Positions 38,301-51,651 of a stretch of DNA of 64,000 nucleotides are shown here, piece after piece. This DNA comes from Erigeron canadensis (lineage: Eukaryota > Streptophyta > Magnoliopsida > Asterales > Asteraceae), in assembly GCF_010389155.1 (NCBI RefSeq), contig NC_057765.1, positions 27,530,980-27,594,979 on the forward strand, given 5' to 3'. Numbering within the stretch: the first letter of the stretch is position 1; each line of letters begins with the position of its first letter. Below the pieces are notes generated by a model that was given only the letters and a program-made list of their open reading frames with translations, made no database searches and was not told the DNA's origin. Both the position numbers and the translations under genes were made by a program.

Positions 38301-41300
38301 GTTGTAAACTGGAGAATGATGTTTTCCAGTTCCTTGGAAATTTTTTTAGAAAACTCTAATTTGATCATATTTTCTATTTTCCATGTTTTCTTCGAAATTT
38401 TTTTTACAAAACAGGGTTTTTTTTTACAAACAAGGTCTTATATCCGTGTACGCTAAAAACAAACACCCAACTCCAGGTATAAAAGCAAATCCAGATTTAA
38501 AATCCCCATAACAAAAACCCCCTTAGAAACAGACAAGGTGTTTGCCAGTAACCCGTCCCGTCCATCTTGTTACATCTACCCAAAACTTGGCCACTTGTAA
38601 TGTGTGGCGAAAAAACTTCTAAATTGAGGAATATTGCATGTAAACTCAGCAACAAAGTAGCTTGCCAGCAGAATATATTAAAAAGTTACTTGAAATAAAA
38701 ATTACTTGAATGCATTCATAAAGAGGGATGGATTAGATAATATCAAATGGGATTAGATCATATGATTTAGAAACCACACGACTATAACATGATTTGTACA
38801 AAGACACAATATGTCCATATCACGAATTGCAGCATGCATAGCAGTATACGGTATATCATCCGAAGTAACAAAGCATATTCAAGAGATCAGCTGCTTGTAA
38901 TATATTAATGAGAGATTAGTATGCGTACCGTCTCTGTCATTAGCATGCTTAAGAACCGCTGAACCATCAGGATGCAGAACAACCAGTCGTAACAAATCAA
39001 TTGCTGAAATGAGAAACGATATTATTAATTTAAGTGAACATAAATTTCAGAAGTGACTCAGTTTATTGAGAAATAGTAAATGACCATATCACTAAAAAAG
39101 AATTAACAGGAATAATGGAAAACTGAAGATATAAATAATTTTAGTATGACTAAATCAACGACTTCTTGAAGATATAAATAATTTTAGTATGACTAAATCA
39201 ACGACTTCTTAATATCAAAAAAAGAAATAAGTAATCCATGCATTTATCATCCCTACAGCTACAATAACTCCCTAATTTAAAAACTAAGAAGCTCACCTGG
39301 AAACATCATAGAAGCTGGCCAAGCTTTTAGCAATTTTAATAATACGCTGATATCAGCATCTGAGAATTTACTAGTATGGTAATGTGACGTATCCTTCAAT
39401 ATTTTAGCTATAGCACCCAATCTTGATGTCTCGGCCTCACTGAGTGATAAGCTCTGCTGGTCCTAAAGCAGCATATCCAAGGTGACAAACTCACACCATA
39501 TGAACAAAGGGAATGGACACCGTGATACTACTTAATCAAAAGATATGAATGATAATACAAGACCAAAACTTACTGGATCAGACTGTAAAGCATTATTGAA
39601 CTCTGAAATCTTTTTGAGGATTCCATCATATGGGGCGGCATCAAATACAAGCATTCCTTTCTGGAAAGAGTGTTAATTAGCCAATGCAGTATACTATAAC
39701 TAAAAATGCATACCTAAGTTCGAGCATAGAAAATTATCTAAGACATGTAATATAAACGAGTTCAAGTGAAGCTCTTTCATCATATCTGAGGAATTGCAAA
39801 GAGCAAACTTTTGTGCCGAACTACTGACAAACAAAACTGGCGAGCTGAATTTAGCAATAAGTTTCTGTATGCCATTATACTGGAACAATCCAATGTATAA
39901 CTATCTTCTTGAACGTTATAAATCGGGTTAGATATTTATCGAGTGCAGAAGTAAGCTTATATGCATCAGAGGATAATGCTTTGCCTCCTAACGTGCCAGC
40001 AATCGTTAAAAGGCTAAAAAGTATTTAACCATACCCTATACAGACAATATCAAAAATCGAGCTGAATAGAGCAATGTTAATATAATGTAATATAGACTAC
40101 AACCACATATTACAACTACAAGTGTAGCAAAAATATAGCTTCAAGCAAATCAAGTGCTAGTTCTTTATATAGATCCATGGACTATAAGCATACCTTGGGT
40201 ATATGTTTGAATGTTGGTTTACTTGATGTTGCTGTTTGAATTGCAAAGAACATGATCAAAAATTGTCAAGAAAAAAACACAAAGACGTAAAAAAGAGAGG
40301 AAAATGAAACTCCATATAACTACTAAGACATACCAGACTTGGAAGTCTGTCCTGGTACATAAGCATTGGCTGAAAAATTAAAATTAGACCAAAAATCAGT
40401 CGTGTTATAAAAATACCAATTCTGATGACACTATCGGTTGATGTACTTACAGCCAGTGTAAGGATCACTAAATGATGAATCAAAAATGAACTCCTTTTGT
40501 CCTGAATTTTGCAGTATAAACTCTACGACTTGCTGACGGTATGAAAGAGGCAGATTCTCCTTAAGAAGCCACTTATCAGCAGCGTCATATGCATTATCTA
40601 AAAAATACAATGAACCATATCAAATTTTAATAATGATTTCATTAAGTTTTACCAAGTCATCCTGAAATAAAAAATAAAACAAGAAAGTACCTGATCTATT
40701 ATATGGCAATTTGCGAATAGGTTCTCCATCCCCAATGTCCACATCAAACACTGATTGAGAAACACCTTATGCAATCAGTATAAAAGTACAAAAATTTAAA
40801 CATAGCTATCAGATCAAATATGGATTAGAAAGAGGCTGACCAAAATCATATTGTACTCCATCATGAACAGGGCGCTTCATGCCATCATCAGGACCATCAA
40901 TTACTTCCCCAATCTGAAAGGGGAATAACAAATGCTGATAATTAAAATCAACATACCAACAGAACCAAGTCATTTAAACATCTAGTTGAAAACGCCTGCT
41001 TTTAATAGATATATTTACATAACTGTGAAGGTAAGACATGCATCCTCAACGGTAAGCCGAGAGTAATACAATTACAGAAAAGGGAAAATTACTCAATCTT
41101 ATGATAAAATGCTCTAATTTAAAGGGCCAATATTATATCTTTTAAAACAAGGACAAGTGTCCATCATCTATGGACTGACCTACTCTCAAATTATAACAGA
41201 TGGAAAAAGCAAACATCTAGGGGGCTGACAGTCATTATGGAAATTCCTTATAAAGCAGTTTACTTCTTTTCATTTTTTTCTACAAACAAATAAACTCTAT

Positions 41301-44300
41301 TCGGACGGATTTGACCGAATTGATTGATCTAAAAATAAACAACAAAGAAAAAGCAGAAAAGGACATAATGGTTTCCTTGGCAAAACAACAGTTCTTGGGG
41401 ATCAAGTAGCTGATGCTGCTGCCATGACGATATAAGACCAGTATAATTAGCAGCTCAAGTATACCTTTCCATGAACAAAGAACCTTTCAATGCCATACTC
41501 TTTTTAAAAAGCATATATTATACATTCAAAGCTTACCTACAATTCTAGAAAATAAAAGGATTAACCTAAGAAGAAAAGAAGATAAACATTAAGACTCTTG
41601 CCCTGACGAAAGGCATAAAACCCAACATAATATGTCTAGGATACCACCTTATCCCACTTTTGTTCTCTCATGTTCCATGCGTATGCAACGCCATTGTCTC
41701 CTTCTCGTACGACCATAGTCTGCCCATCCTTGGTTCCTGCTCATCACATAATCAAAAGCCTCTTGAATTAGAAGGCTATTTTGCTTCATTTTAATAAAAC
41801 AATTCACTGAAAAAAATACATAGAGATCGAGTTTTGAAGTTTGAAAACTCAACATCATTATAACCAAATAAATAATAAATGTTTCAATTATGAGACAAAT
41901 CATGAAATATGAAGATAGCAAAATCTTATATACAATTCAAAACTGCCATTATAAAATTCTGATACACTTCACTTGTCCAAAAATATTATAGGCCCTAGAG
42001 CTTCTTCTTTTCGGTTTGCGATATATATTGTTGAGAAACAAGGTGGCAAGTACATGGCCAGAAATGCTAGCCACTCACTCAATATCCTATATTAATCATT
42101 TAGAGCATAAATGGTAACTACCTCATATATCCAAATGAAAATTGTGAGTTACAGATGAAGATAACTCTTAAAGAGTAAAATACCCTCAATAACATCCCGT
42201 CCAAAGTGCAAAGATTGATTTGAAAACACAAATTTAAAACTTCTTGGTCCATCTAAGTAAAAATTCTTATTCCAAATCTGAAACCATGGCTTCAAGTTTG
42301 ATGGAATTGTAAAAAAATCTCAAAAATCTTTAAAAATATATCCAAAATTTGGCATTTAATGAGACAATAATCATAGGGAACAGAAATAACTTAACCAGAA
42401 CAAGCTCCAACTAATTAAACATAGGGTTTTGCTAAATGCAGCCCTAAGGGCTTTAGTTAAGGTGTATTAAATAGTTGTACACTTACCACAATTCAGGGGT
42501 GGGCTTTTGATATGAAAGGTACAATATTTTTATGTGCGTTAAGTGCAGCCCTTAGGGCTGCATTTAGCATTTTCCTTAAACATAATATATTTTGATGTGG
42601 CCCTATATCCTACTCATGGTCCTTGTCAACCTATCTACCAGAACAAGAATTTGATTGTACCTGGAACCTGCAAAGCCTGTAGACCAGGTAATTCCTCCAA
42701 ACTCAAGCCTCCCACTTTTTTCCTGACAAAGCAACATAAATATTTATTTCATTATGGAAGAGATGACCTGTGACATTTAGCGATATTCGATATTTAAAGC
42801 AGCCATTGATTGATCAATTTAGTTAATAATCATATATCTAGGTCTAGATTTGTATAAGTAGAAGTAAGTACTTAACATCAACCACATATGTACCGTAACC
42901 CACAGATTTTGTGCTTAAATCCTGCATGAACAACTTCGTGTTCAAGTGCATAAAATGAGTGTGTCAGATAAGATTACAATTAAGATACTGATAAGATCCC
43001 AGACGGTCATACGCAATTAATGGTGCTGGGCAGAATATTATATAGGAAATAGTTAATTGGCAAGAAATCAGAATGTCACTGGTGACTCTTAGCATGGGCA
43101 AACTGTTAGCATTTATATAGCAGGCTTCGTTTTCAATTTGGAGGTCATATTTGATATTTTAATTAGCAAAACTATATGTTTATTCTGGAGATTTGCCTTC
43201 TCGAATAGGCCTTATCATTTGTTTCTTTTCGAAATCAGAAATCTATGCCCTAGATTTCCTGTGTTCAATATTTCAGGTACCTATCAGATACTAACAAAAC
43301 TAATTCTTAGAACAAAATGGTTGGGTGTGACGGGGTGGGGGGGGGGGGGGGGGGTCTATGCATCAAAATTTGCCTTTGTTATAAACAATTTTTTACAAAC
43401 AAACATGACATATGAGATGGGCCAATTAAACAAACTTCGTGTTTATCTCTTGTTTCTCATTTTCCATTATCACATGTCATACATATATCTAAGAACTTGT
43501 GTATAAATTGTATGTAAATCTAGTATCCTATTAAGCTAAGTTTTCCATTTGACCCATTGGGTGTGATTTTTACCCTAAGCATGTACATCCACAATCAAAA
43601 ATACCTCTCCACAAAGTAACACCAAAATGACAACTGGTATTGAAAAAACAAAACCGATGTTAATGCTATTAATAAGAGGTAAATGTCTGTCAAAAGTTCT
43701 TGCTCATAAAATTATATATATTTCCAATAAAAGAAATAAACAACATGCTTAATATAAATAAAGTAGCAAATACCTGCTGCCCTTGTATTGAGAAAGTAGA
43801 GAACCATAGGCTTCAAGTTCTACAGCCTCAGCTATCCTATCCTGATGTATAGTCCAAACACGAGCTACTCCATCAGAACATGCAGTCACTATGTCTCCAT
43901 TTTCCAAGAACTTGACATCCCAAACACAACCAGGATGCTCTATACTTTGAACACAAACTCCATCTAAAAGCCAAACATACTCTCAAAGGTTATAGGCTTC
44001 ATAAAAAATTGAATTTTCAATAGATATAATGATGTATACTAACGTGTTTAAGGCATGTTTTCCTTACAAAACCTTAAAGATACAGAACTAGTACATTTGT
44101 GATGGCACCAATATGCATCAAGTACCAAGTCACAAAAGCGACTCATGCATCATGATTAGTACCGAATTCTATTTTACCATGTACAGCTAAAGACATGATA
44201 GTAGAAACAATATCTCATAACTGAATTATGAGAGAGTAAAAGTTTTATAAAAATCCACCTGCTACACAATCCCTAGAGTTGAACCTTACTGATCAGAAAA

Positions 44301-47300
44301 CAAAAATAATCCTTTGATTTTTTATTGATGTGTAAAAGTTGCATTTGTACCAAATTCACAGAACATCAGACAAATATAGATTGACATATAATCAGATGAA
44401 AGTTTTCATATTTAGCAAAATATGACTCAATGAATACATAGACTTTAAGATACTACATGACAATAGACTTGAAAGTCAACAATAGAGAGAAAGAAAGAGA
44501 CTGGGATCTGATATTTAATTTTCTGTATAATAACATTAAGGCATGTAGAGCATAAGCCTTAGTTATAAATTGTAATGATATCTTCAAAATTTAACCCTCT
44601 AGGTATCTGCCATAACATGTGATTCATTCAGTTAGAATCCTATATACAGCTTTGACCAAATAGAGATCTTTCAAATGATAGTGGTCTGAATCAGTACCAG
44701 TTATGCAAGCAATGCCATAATCTTAATTCCATAACATTAGTTGACTACCATCAGACTTATTATTGCCATCTTCAAACTAGCAATATATTATTCATTATAT
44801 ATTAACTAGCAGGGTTACCCATGCTATGCATCTGTACCTTATAGGAAGAAAGAAGCGGTGATTAATATTTGCTTATACGAACTATACTCTTGTGAAGACT
44901 GAGTCTTTGATTAAAGTTACAAAAATATGCCTCTACTCTTATAAAATTGGAATAGGTTGTGAATAGAATTTTATGACATTAAGTAGGCAATGTAAATTTT
45001 GAGTCGAAAGGTACAATCTTTCTTAAAAAATAGTACTCAAATAGCATTAAATTATAGAAATTGTCTCATCAAATTTGTTGACATTTGTCCAAATTTCCAG
45101 AAGTTGATGCATAGTATTGACACTTGAGAGGAGTATAGATTTTGCTTTAACTTCACAACATATATTAAAAGATTTGACAATTTGTCCAAGTTTCCAGAAG
45201 TTGATGCATAGTATTGAGAAGAGTTTATATTTTGCTTTAACTTCACAACACATATCAGAAGATCATTCAAATCAGTTTTGTAGGTTGGCAAGGATGGAAC
45301 TTTTAAGGGGCCAAAGGGGGTTCCAGCCCCTCCAAATTTTTATTTTTAATACCAATTTTCTTATATATTTTTCAAAAATAATTTTCATTTTACGTATTAG
45401 CCTCTCTAACAAAGCTAAATTTTATGTCTCATTGAATTCCGCCCCTCCATAGCAATTGTTTAAGTTCCGCCATTGTAAAGTTGGTATTTAAATGTGTTAG
45501 GTCAAAAGGGTATTAGGGTAAATAGGTAATTGCAATCCTTGTAAAAGTTGAATATTATGTCTGTATTCTTTGAAAATATATAATTGATTCAATATTCTTT
45601 CAAAACTTAAAAACTCTCATATTTATATCCAAATCAATAATTTAACCATATTTTACTGACTTTTATTTTGAAATAAATACCCTTGTCTCCCATATATTAA
45701 TCAACACAATTCTATTAAGTTTTGCATAAGAGTTTCAAAGATTATAACTCATGAACATTAATTTGGATATATATAAGTATTTTTAAGTTTTGAAAGCATA
45801 TTGAAGTAACTTTGATTTTTCAAAGAATATAGATGTAATATTTAAAGTTTACAAGGATATATAGATGAAACTAACTCTAGTTTAATAGGTTAAGATGTAT
45901 ATATGAACTTTTTGTAATGTATCATAGATAGTATGGTCGGTTTCGATACCAGTTTTGCAAAAAAGAAGATACATCACCTTTCCATATCCTTGCTGACCCA
46001 TCCTCACTACCGCTGACAACAAGCCCAGATTTGTGTGCATCAACAGAATAGACGATGGCTGTGTGACCAACCATCTCCAGTAAAACCTCACCTGTAAGTG
46101 CCCATAGTCTGACAGAACTGTCATTTATAAACCAAGATGATTCGTCAATTTAAAGCATAACATGAATTAAACACTAGATATCTTTGTCCATAAAAAGGAG
46201 AATCAAAAAGGCGATGGTCACATTTTACAGTTATTATGAGGCGCTGTGGAACGGGTAAGTGGAGGAGGTTTTCCCTATTCAGGATAGCCAAGAGAGAGTT
46301 GTTAGCTTAGATCAGTTAAAATTATGCACTCTAACTGGGATATCTCCGTGACCATTTCCGAACCCCTTCCCTGGCCACCCCAAGCTGTTTACCTAGGGGG
46401 ATTCAAACCTGAGCCCTTTTTATTGGGACATCTAACCACTAGGCACTAGACAGCCTTGGTGGTGGTTTTTATTAGACGCATGTGTCAGGTAAAAAAATAA
46501 AAATGTATTTTAAGAGTGTAGTTAAGGGTTTAAAGTGCATCTCATGGCTGAAAGACTCGCTGAAAAGTGCAAACGACCACAAAAGAAATGGCACAATATT
46601 TCTTTATTCGAATCTATATGGTGTCTGGTTGCAATTTCCTCCTCACATTTCAAGTGATCAATTTACACATGTTCTAAATGATGTATTGGGATCATTATGA
46701 AATATCAGCATTGACCATAACATACATCAGATTAATTTTTTTACTCTGAGCACAAATATAACTTGTTGCAACAAACTCCATGTACAAGTTTGTAACAGTC
46801 CCCTGATCTCATCTAGGCATCTAGCACTGCTTCAGCCTTCAAATGATGATATACGTCCTTACTCCTCAAGGACAGCATAAAATTAAACACGCACAAAAGG
46901 AACGTGGTATCAACTATTTTGACATACCAAAAACAGCAATACATGGCCAAAATATAGGTATTTAACAGCCAGAAAGCATACCCATCATGTGATGCAGAAA
47001 GTAGGCCCAACTCAGGCATTATGGCCAAACCTCTCACTGTATCTGCAGATTCTCAGAAAGAGAAAAGCACATTAACAATTAATATGATCCGTGGCAATAC
47101 ATCATCAGTTTAACAGCTATTTGCTCAAGTGAAGTTAGCTCATGTGCGATGCACATACTGATAGCATAAGATTAATCACAAAAAAATGACAAACACAGAA
47201 TCAGTAAGACATTTTCCCTGCTTCAAAAAGCAACTGACATTTGACCTAAAAAGTGGTCCTTTTATAAGTATATATGCACTAATATGTACTGCCCATGCTT

Positions 47301-47944
47301 TAAGGAATAGACAAAGGCAAATGTATACCTGTATGACCAGTAAAAGTATGTGTGCATTTGTTTCCTTTCCATAGCTTAATGGTTGTGTCACTTGAACCTG
47401 GATTACATTATATCAGAAACGAAATACATTATAATCAGAGATAAACGGTAAATACAGGAAAGATTTAGGAACACGCTAAAATCATATTCTAAAATGTGAA
47501 ACAATTAATAAGATGTATTTGTACCTGTAATAAGTTCTCCGGATGGTAGGGCCCTTACTACTTGGATTGGTGCCTTGTGGGCTTCCCAAACCTCAATTTG
47601 ATGTTCACCTTTCCAGCGTCTAAGTGTACTTTCATGAAGGAAAAAGAACAAAAACCAATATCAGGCGCTACTATGGAAAAAAAAATCATCAAATATATGT
47701 GAATATAGCAGAAACCAACATGAGTTATGTAGTGGGTAGGATATAGCTTTATAATAAAAGAAATTTTAATTTGAGATTATATGTACAGTCATAAGCATTT
47801 ACACAACCTTTTCTCTTATAACTATTTAGCATTTATTACTTGAACACATATCTAGAATATGATAATAAGTGAGCCATGAAGGCAACCAGAAAATTTCTAG
47901 TTTTACAGCCTAAGGCATATTGCATAATGATACCATGACACGGG

Positions 47945-47975
<31 letters not shown>

Positions 47976-49695
47976 ACAGAGGCAGAGATCATGACTAGTC
48001 AAAAAATTAACTAACCAGTCAACAGATGATGATACAATGTCTGATCCATCAAAAGTGACCCCCGTGACTTGCATTTTATGACCCTTCAATGTCTGAACTT
48101 TCTCTCCGGTTGCTAGATCCCATACGATTACAAGTGTGTCCATCCCACCAGATAATAGGGCACCTTTTGGAAACTGTTCATTAGGAGATACCCATGCCAC
48201 AGGTCCAACAAAACTAGTATGCCCAAGCAGTATCTTTGATGAACTGTAAGCAGAGTTGTTAGTCTGATCTAATGACCAGAACCTAATTGTTCGGTCTCTG
48301 GATGAAGTTGCTATTCCATCATTGTCACATATACAGACACCACGAACCTAACATTGAAACAGACAATTAGTATCAAAACTCATAAGAGAAACTCTTGTTA
48401 TGGATAACTGTAGCTAACATAGTGTCTACTTTTAACAGATGTATGCAGATAACAATTTACTCATTATCAATTCAGCATGTGTATCAAATGTCTGTTTTGT
48501 TTTTGTAGTTGCTACAGTAATACCACACCAAGGCTTTTAAAGAAGCATATGTATTCGATTCAAAACAGCAAAACTTAAGCTGAAGTGAGACTTTTGGACA
48601 CTTATTAATACAGTCAATAAAATTTTTACTTCATAAGAAGTTATTAATAACCACAAATGCAGCCAGCACTGCCATAGATTCCTACAACCAAATTGCCAAT
48701 TAGCAACTTAAATCTCTATTGACATTCAAAAGCTAAACGAATTACGTCAATTTTCTACTCAAAATGTATCTCTAATTTCATAACCGAGGAATTAGATCAC
48801 TGATCACCATTAAATAATCAGAATGTCAATCAGAAAACCCCTAAACCTAAAAACTCCATATAACAAATCAAATGTAGAACAAAATACTTCACAAGTGTGG
48901 AACTTTCATCATTTTTAGTTCTAAGCTATAACTATTAGTGACTTACATATCAACTAACTTCCAAAAGATACACAAATCCCGCAAAAACTTCCAAACATCT
49001 CTAATTTTGTAACAAAGGGAATGTAATTATGTAAATCACTGATTTTTCATGCAAATAATCAGAAAAAAGAAAAACACCTAAACCTAATAAATCTTCTAAC
49101 AAATCAAATGTAGCACCAACAACTATAAAAATCCATAATTTTATCAAAATTTCTCCCAAAGCTATAACATCATCTCTCCAAACAATCCGATCCAGTTACC
49201 AGTTTCACTTTCCATTAACCAACAATCAAACAAATTAACTAAATAAATACAACTTAATCTCACTTAAATTACAATTAAAAAAAAAAACCCTAAACCTACT
49301 GATTTTGCACTATAATACAAAGAACAAAAAGTATATATAAAAATCCACAAATTATATCAAATGCAGCAACAATAGATACTCGAATCGGTATATCTATATC
49401 CCTATCTCTATCTCTATTATAAAAAATTCAGCTTCACTCGCAATTAACTAAGACTGTTAAGAATTTTAGTAAATAAAAACTCGATCAACATACATACAAT
49501 TTGAATCATTAACAACTTAATCTCACTAATAAAATACCGAATGCATGATATATATATATATAGATACATATACAGATACATACAAATATATATATATATA
49601 TAAATATATGAGAGAGATGAGAGATATACATCGTCTTCGTGACCGATGAGCTGACAGCGTAATTGGTACTGAGGGAAATCGATATCCATAGCCAT
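35336..49695 (-). CDS. Phospholipase A2-activating protein / Doa1-Ufd3 homologue (WD40-PFU-PUL)
   Basis: 22 exons in transcript order: 49695-49630, 48347-48016, 47628-47525, 47397-47329, 47042-46982, 46117-45978, 43963-43774, 42722-42661, 41736-41648, 40913-40841, 40750-40691, 40597-40451, 40369-40334, 40231-40194, 39660-39574, 39462-39297, 39003-38929, 37203-37070, 36971-36895, 36617-36548, 35959-35894, 35467-35336; all GT-AG, phases sum to 2274 nt, 757 aa (Arabidopsis homologue ~760). Residues 1-~310 are a seven-blade WD40 propeller (e.g. SGGMDTLVIVWDL, SASHDGSVRLWAL). About 345-465 is the ubiquitin-binding PFU domain; ~490-757 the PUL armadillo domain that binds Cdc48. The yeast homologue keeps ubiquitin levels up and works with Cdc48 in ubiquitin-dependent turnover. 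Translation could instead start at the second Met (MDIDFPQYQ), as in Arabidopsis. Introns carry a MITE, a SINE and tandem repeats. Confidence 0.95.
37334..38420. repeat. Repeat-laden PLAA intron 17: Helitron-like start, CCR-rich patch and duplicated block
   Basis: Near 37340 the text tatctctactacattataaa resembles the 5' end of plant Helitrons, but no 3' end was found. A (ccaccg)-like GC-rich patch lies at 37565-37615, comparable with 56740-57100. Two diverged ~340-bp direct copies follow (about 37700-38040 and 38045-38390), each with a ttttccatttct start, a gttattttcatttt core and ggaaaatggaaa runs. Confidence 0.5.
39125..39210. repeat. Perfect 43-bp tandem duplication, PLAA intron 16
   Basis: The unit beginning gaagatataaataattttag and ending acgacttctt occurs twice, head to tail, with no visible difference. 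Recent. Confidence 0.95.
42424..42575. mobile_element. MITE, 152 bp, with 9-bp target duplication, PLAA intron 8
   Basis: Left end gggttttgctaaatgcagcc and right end (reverse complement) ggaaaatgctaaatgcagcc form TIRs continuing through cctaaggg. The nonamer ttaaacata directly flanks both ends (42415-42423 and 42576-42584). A 9-bp duplication points to Mutator-type mobilisation. Each TIR also contains its own palindrome, gcagccctaagggctgc at the right end. No ORF. Confidence 0.88.
43337..43354 (+). repeat. Poly(G) tract, 18 G, PLAA intron 7
   Basis: Run of 18 G after cggggt; with the preceding four G it is the fourth long G/C homopolymer of the window, here on the strand opposite to the host gene. 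Confidence 0.85.
45082..45263. repeat. ~95-bp tandem duplication, PLAA intron 6
   Basis: ttccagaagttgatgcatag occurs at 45097 and 45192, and each is followed by attga...ttttgctttaacttcacaaca. The copies differ by a ~5-bp indel and substitutions. The surrounding 2-kb intron (43964-45977) is otherwise AT-rich with no gene. Confidence 0.8.
46240..46470 (-). mobile_element. tRNA-derived SINE-like element, PLAA intron 5
   Basis: On the minus strand there is an A-box-like tgcctagtggttaga and, about 35 bases on, a B-box-like ggtttgaatcc, the spacing of an internal RNA polymerase III promoter. They are followed by a tRNA-unrelated body (aaacagcttggggtggccag ... cctccacttacccgttcc). The segment is much GC-richer than its surroundings. 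The precise 3' tail and target duplication were not fixed, so limits are approximate. It is inserted in the sense orientation of the host gene. Confidence 0.6.
47943..47980. repeat. (GA)n/(AC) microsatellite, PLAA intron 2
   Basis: About 13 GA units followed by cacacag, within 50 bases of the exon 2 donor on the intron side. On the transcript it is a CT-rich run just downstream of the splice donor. Confidence 0.9.
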
Positions 49696-49700
49696 ATCAG

Positions 49701-49745
<45 letters not shown>

Positions 49746-51651
49746 ATAAAGATTTAGAGAGAGAATGTGTGAGTGTGTGTTAGGGTTCTGGGGAAGGAAG
49801 ATGATCGTCGTCTCCCGTGGGATTGAAATGGATTGTTATATAGTATCGCTTCTTCTCCAAGTTGTTGTGTGTTTAGGTTCTACAAACCCCCAAGATAATC
49901 TAATTTTGACTCTTAAAGGACTTCAATCAATTTTGTTAGTAATATATTAAATTAAATATCATTAAATATACTTAATTTTTATTTTTTTATTATCTTCAAA
50001 ACCAACAATAATATTATTTTATTTTAAAAATGTTTTGGATAAGAAAAAATAATAGTCATAATAAATCAAAAATAGATCATGTTATTGAACTTTGTTTTGA
50101 ATACATTCATAACTATTTTATCTTACTCAAAATTTGATTTGAATGCATTTGTTTGAAAACTACCATTATTCATCTCTAACGGGGAATATGTTACCCCAAC
50201 AATAATATTATAATGAAATATTGACTTTTGAAAGTTCACATAAAAACTATACTAGATAAAACATTGGGATTCGAAGAGTATAAAGAGTTTCATATGATTT
50301 CATATACAAACTTAAAACACTTAAATTTAAAGTAAAATTATATGGTATATAATAATGGACAACAGATAAAACTTGAATGATACAAATTAAAGTAGAGGCT
50401 GGTTACTTAACCAACCTTATGAATCTTGAAAAAGGTATAGACTTTTATGTTGTGGTTCTTGACTTCGTATAACCCATGGTTATATTTTGTAATAAGAGAT
50501 TGTACATAAAAAACTCATATTTTTTATATTCACTATTATAATTGGTGTTTCCATTTTCATAAACTTAATCTATAATTGTTCATGTTTCAACAAGAAATTA
50601 TTTTCTTCTTTGTTTTCTTTGTAAAGTTGGTTAACATGTGGTCAATTTCAAAATATGAAAACATATAGTGCATCATTTGTCTCTATGAAATTATGATGAT
50701 AGTCTAGTCTTGTGGAACATAATCATTACTTAAAATCTCATCTACATATCTTTTCAAAGCTAGCTTTCAAATGAAGTTCGGTTTAATATTCATTGCTTTT
50801 GCCGTGAATGTCTAATACATATTTAAATTTCTGTTACACCAATCAACCAATGAAAGTAAAGTTCATGATCTTAAAAGGGTTCATTAACTATATACGAATA
50901 AGGTTTTCTCAATATAGATTGTCCGATAGATTATTGGATAAAGATGAATCTTCGAACTTACATGTACGATCTAACAAGGTAATCCTCACGACCATTTCTC
51001 AACCTTTCTCTAGCCAACCGATACTCTTAATTTAAATTAAATAATCATTCATGCAACTATGCAAGTATGTAACCACGGTATTAAAATTTTGTACATTTAT
51101 ACAGGCATTTGTTAATAATAGGAGTAGTCGAAAGAGCAGCTCTCTCAGAAGCAATAGATTTAAAGGTAGCCGATAGGCTATAATACAATGCCCAGACAAA
51201 GCATTACCTACAAAATTAGAAACGATAACAAATATATATATATATATTTTTTATCAAAGACTGAAATTCTTTTAGCATGTCAAAATGGATAATTGTTGCT
51301 TAGTGTATTATTATGACACTACCCAAAGTAATCCATTTATCTTAATTAGGATGCATGGGATAAATGGACCATTTTGTAGAAATATCAACTTTAAGAAAAG
51401 AACGAAGAGGTGAACATGAAGTCAAGTGAACAATGCGACATACTAGAAACTAATTTACATAAGAATTACAATCTTCCACCAGTCCTATAAAAGCATATGC
51501 ATCTTTGTAGATTCATAAGTCCATGTGGTTAAAAGTTCTTTCAGTTGACCCATGGCTCTTATACGCGCAGCCAGATTACAAAAGTTGCAATATATGAGAC
51601 AGGAAAAGATTCGAGCAAGATATACACAAGGTTGTTTAAGGAGGCAGATAC
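49696..51651. other. PLAA 5' leader/promoter and spacer to HVA22k-like gene
   Basis: Adjacent (AT)n (49700-49722) and (AG)n (49723-49742) runs lie 5-50 bases upstream of the PLAA start codon; in the mRNA this would be a CU-rich leader next to an AU run. From 49960 to 51540 is AT-rich spacer with no credible ORF. The last ~110 bases before 51652, as transcribed, are the HVA22k-like 3'UTR. Confidence 0.5.

Noticed and set aside
44806..44840. Possible minus-strand Helitron 3' end (CTAG plus a weak hairpin)
   Set aside because: The stem is short and no matching 5' TC end was found in the intron, so evidence is insufficient.
46240..46470. A functional tRNA gene
   Set aside because: A- and B-box-like motifs are present but no cloverleaf with acceptor and anticodon stems could be formed; better explained as a tRNA-derived SINE.
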